In this document: one piece after another, positions 5,649 to 5,738 of the stretch
How positions within the stretch are numbered: the first letter of the stretch is position 1
Layout of the letters: each line of letters begins with the position of its first letter
From: Saprospiraceae bacterium
GTDB lineage: Bacteria > Bacteroidota > Bacteroidia > Chitinophagales > Saprospiraceae
Reading direction: 5' to 3'
NCBI GenBank assembly: GCA_013002625.1
Contig: JABDJE010000254.1
Coordinates: 1 to 5,738, forward strand
Length of the DNA: 5,738 nt
The notes under the pieces: model-generated
What the model saw: the letters and a program-made list of their open reading frames with translations, nothing else
Database searches by the model: none
What the model was told of the DNA's origin: nothing
Position numbers and translations under genes: made by a program

Positions 5649-5738
5649 TAGGAAACTAACGCATCTTTATTACACTAAATTGGAATAAAATTAAATAACC
5701 TTGTAACATTATTTTATACAATCACGTCAGGATATTGT
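5649..5738. other. A/T-rich leader upstream of the LptF/LptG gene
   Basis: This 90-bp edge segment precedes the permease start on the minus strand. It is very A/T-rich, as expected of a Bacteroidota promoter region, but I find no good match to TTTG-(19-21)-TAnnTTTG. It contains one closed minus-strand mini-ORF, ATG at 5709 to TAG at 5656, 17 codons, ending 7 nt before the TTG start. The mini-ORF is A/T-driven and has no supporting evidence of being translated. Confidence 0.3.

Noticed and set aside
1..5738. Defence system, mobile element, CRISPR array or RNA gene
   Set aside because: I found no repeat array, transposase, integrase, nuclease motif, tRNA-like fold or rRNA sequence; all genes but one belong to known housekeeping-type families.

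Overview
The window looks like a chromosomal housekeeping stretch from a member of the Bacteroidota (Bacteroidetes). The evidence is the set of families: a two-repeat DUF1599 protein directly followed by a DoxX-like membrane protein with a C-terminal thioredoxin-like domain, and a long LptF/LptG permease with an inserted charged segment. Starts lack Shine-Dalgarno sequences, upstream regions are A/T-rich, and there is a TAnnTTTG-type -7 promoter element. I see no rRNA, tRNA, CRISPR array, insertion sequence or phage gene. The species cannot be named from this.

Layout. Positions 34-2518 form a tight minus-strand cluster, read from right to left: the DUF1599 protein, then after 3 nt the DoxX/thioredoxin-like membrane protein, then after 25 nt an unrecognised 130-residue protein. 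A divergent intergenic region of about 100-130 bp follows (about 2519-2616 or 2652, depending on the start chosen to its right). It contains a short imperfect palindrome and weak promoter-like elements. On the plus strand, a drug/metabolite-transporter-type (EamA) permease overlaps a YigZ/IMPACT-family gene by one base (TAATG). The YigZ gene then runs tail-to-tail into a minus-strand LptF/LptG permease gene, and the two coding ends share 27 bp. Positions 5649-5738 are the A/T-rich leader of the permease gene. Positions 1-33 hold no supported gene.

Function. The genes do not form one obvious pathway. LptF/LptG is the inner-membrane part of the lipopolysaccharide exporter. The EamA protein is a small-molecule permease of unknown substrate. 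YigZ-like proteins are linked to translation or stress through eukaryotic IMPACT, but their bacterial role is unsettled. The DUF1599-DoxX pair is a conserved Bacteroidota neighbourhood from memory, with no firm biochemical role known to me.

I found no convincing new multi-gene system. The points most worth checking are the start of the EamA permease, where coding sequence clearly continues upstream of the only usable TTG; the apparent need for TTG starts in three of six genes; the unknown 130-residue protein; and the palindrome between the divergent genes.
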